A stretch of DNA of 6,257 nt. Source: Treponema sp. (GTDB taxonomy: Bacteria > Spirochaetota > Spirochaetia > Treponematales > Breznakiellaceae). Below, in pieces: positions 5,349-6,257 of this stretch. Both the position numbers and the translations under genes were made by a program. Location: assembly GCA_009784995.1 (NCBI GenBank), contig WQXE01000110.1, positions 1-6,257 of the forward strand. The letters run 5' to 3'. Below the pieces are notes generated by a model that was not told the origin of the DNA, ran no database searches, and saw only the letters and a program-made list of their open reading frames with translations. Within the stretch, counting starts at the first letter, position 1; the number at the start of each line of letters is the position of its first letter.

Positions 5349-6257
5349 TCAATTTTTCCCTTCAAGCTCACTCGCAACAGCTTCCCATTCCCTGGTTTTT
5401 GTTTCAATTTCCGCGGTACATTCATCCAGTTTTTCTTTAATTTCTTTTGCTTTTTCGCCGTTTGAATAAACTTCGGGGAGTGCAAGTTTAGCTTCCAAAG
5501 CGTTTTTTTTTTCTTCCAGTTCTTCAAGTATTACAAGAATTTCTTTTTCTTGCTTTTGAAGCTTGCGGATTATAGCCTGTTTTTGTTTATTATCTGCTCT
5601 TTGTTCTTTGTTGTCGGTAGTTTGTTTTATATTGGCAATAGACACACCTTTTTCGGTTTCGGAAACATCGTTTTTTATCCTGTCAAGATAATACCCGTAA
5701 TTGCCGTAAAAAAGTTTAAAAGAAGCCGCAGATGTTCCGGTTCCCGGAGACAGCGCAAGCGTTTTCGTAGACAATTCTTCCATAAAGGCGCGGTCGTGGG
5801 AAACAAAAATAATAGTGCCTTCAAACTTTTTTAATGCGTCCAGTAAAATATCTTTTGAGTATAAATCCAGATGGTTTGTAGGTTCATCCAGAATAAGCAG
5901 ATTCATTGGTTTTAAAAACATTTTTAAAAGGGAAAGACGGCTTTTTTCTCCTCCCGAAAGCACGTTAATACTTTTGTAAACATCGTCGCCGCGGAATAAA
6001 AAAGCGCCGAGCATATCACGTAACTTCGGAACAAGAGCCGTTGGCGCTTCTTCTTCCATGAATTCAAGGATTGTTTTCTGTGAAGTCATCGCTTCCGCCG
6101 CATCCTGCGAAAAATAACCCGCTTTTATACCGGTTCCGAACTTTACAGAACCCTCAAAATTTGAATCCGAACCTGCGATAATGCGCAAGAGAGTAGTTTT
6201 TCCCGCGCCGTTAGGCCCTGTAACAACAAGCCGTTCTTTTGAATCAAGGCAAAGATC
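5349..6257 (-). CDS. ABC-F family ATPase, C-terminal part (runs off the right edge)
   Basis: The last 302 residues of an ABC-F protein (the soluble two-ATPase family that includes Uup, YheS and EttA and acts on ribosomes). The frame is open to the window edge; an apparent start inside at 6188 is not real because Walker A lies upstream of it. Fragment numbering: Walker A GPNGAGKTT 14-22, signature LSGGEKSRLSL 100-110, Walker B LLILDEPTNHLD 120-131, and H-loop FVSHDRAF 151-158. These are followed by the family-typical YGNYGYYLDR segment. The tail (about 190-302) is charged coiled coil like the Uup C-terminal domain, which marks this as the second ATPase domain. Before it is a Gln/Asn/Asp-rich linker (QTTDNKEQRADNKQKQ). 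All ATPase motifs look functional. The product is cytosolic, with no membrane segments. Which ABC-F subgroup it belongs to, including any antibiotic-resistance role, cannot be said without the first half. Confidence 0.93.
   Translation of the reverse strand, partial: DLCLDSKERLVVTGPNGAGKTTLLRIIAGSDSNFEGSVKFGTGIKAGYFSQDAAEAMTSQKTILEFMEEEAPTALVPKLRDMLGAFLFRGDDVYKSINVLSGGEKSRLSLLKMFLKPMNLLILDEPTNHLDLYSKDILLDALKKFEGTIIFVSHDRAFMEELSTKTLALSPGTGTSAASFKLFYGNYGYYLDRIKNDVSETEKGVSIANIKQTTDNKEQRADNKQKQAIIRKLQKQEKEILVILEELEEKKNALEAKLALPEVYSNGEKAKEIKEKLDECTAEIETKTREWEAVASELEGKN
5503..5512 (-). repeat. A10 homopolymer in the ABC-F coding region
   Basis: Ten T on the plus strand read as ten A in the ABC-F message, in codons for E-E-K-K-N within the C-terminal coiled coil. 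Runs of this length are prone to polymerase slippage. With one A lost, the frame becomes E-E-K-K-T-L-W-K and stays open to about 5123. With one A gained, it stops after K-R-F-G-S. Confidence 0.85.

Noticed and set aside
5550..5834. Plus-strand open frame of 94 codons with a hydrophobic start
   Set aside because: It is antisense to the ABC-F coiled coil and ATPase domain, whose motifs are clear; the hydrophobic look comes from reading A-rich Lys/Glu/Gln codons in reverse.
5349..6188. ABC-F gene starting inside the window at 6188
   Set aside because: The frame continues upstream to the window edge and contains the Walker A motif GPNGAGKTT, so 6188 is an internal codon.

Overview
The window holds four protein genes and reads like ordinary chromosomal DNA of a host-associated spirochaete, most plausibly Treponema. 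The support is indirect: roughly 40% G+C overall, a lipoprotein signal with a relaxed lipobox (L-T-T-C), and a long lipoprotein built from sandwich-type repeats followed by a parallel beta-helix. No 16S or other phylogenetic marker is present, so the genus is inference.

Left part, minus strand (1-1642): galE (UDP-glucose 4-epimerase) is followed by an M20-family metallohydrolase that runs off the left edge. The two overlap by four bases (ATGA), which suggests one transcript and coupled translation.

Centre (1643-5249): a 76-bp divergent promoter region separates galE from a plus-strand gene for a 1176-residue lipoprotein. In order it has a lipoprotein signal peptide, about five immunoglobulin-like/DUF5018-like repeats, a conserved beta-helix leader module, and a long right-handed beta-helix carrying GGGI/GGAV turns and N-C-x-F rungs. 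Base composition falls sharply just after the leader module, from about 62% G+C in one 60-base stretch to 23-25% near the 3' end. This makes the gene look mosaic. Both divergent genes appear to lack a Shine-Dalgarno sequence, and their best promoters would start the RNA at or very near the ATG.

Right part: a 99-bp convergent intergenic region (5250-5348) contains a strong hairpin and a repeat-like GC-rich stretch. It is followed by the minus-strand C-terminal half of an ABC-F ATPase, which enters from beyond the right edge. The ABC-F coiled-coil tail contains a run of ten A residues. Loss of one A would move translation into a frame that stays open for more than 100 codons, through the intergenic region and into the antisense of the lipoprotein gene.

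The genes do not form one pathway. GalE supplies UDP-galactose for surface glycans, the lipoprotein is a likely surface adhesin or structural protein, and the M20 and ABC-F genes are housekeeping-type. I see no mobile element, CRISPR array, RNA gene or clear new defence or diversification system. The most notable points are the mosaic beta-helix gene, the A10 tract with its open alternative frame, and the possible pair of leaderless divergent promoters.
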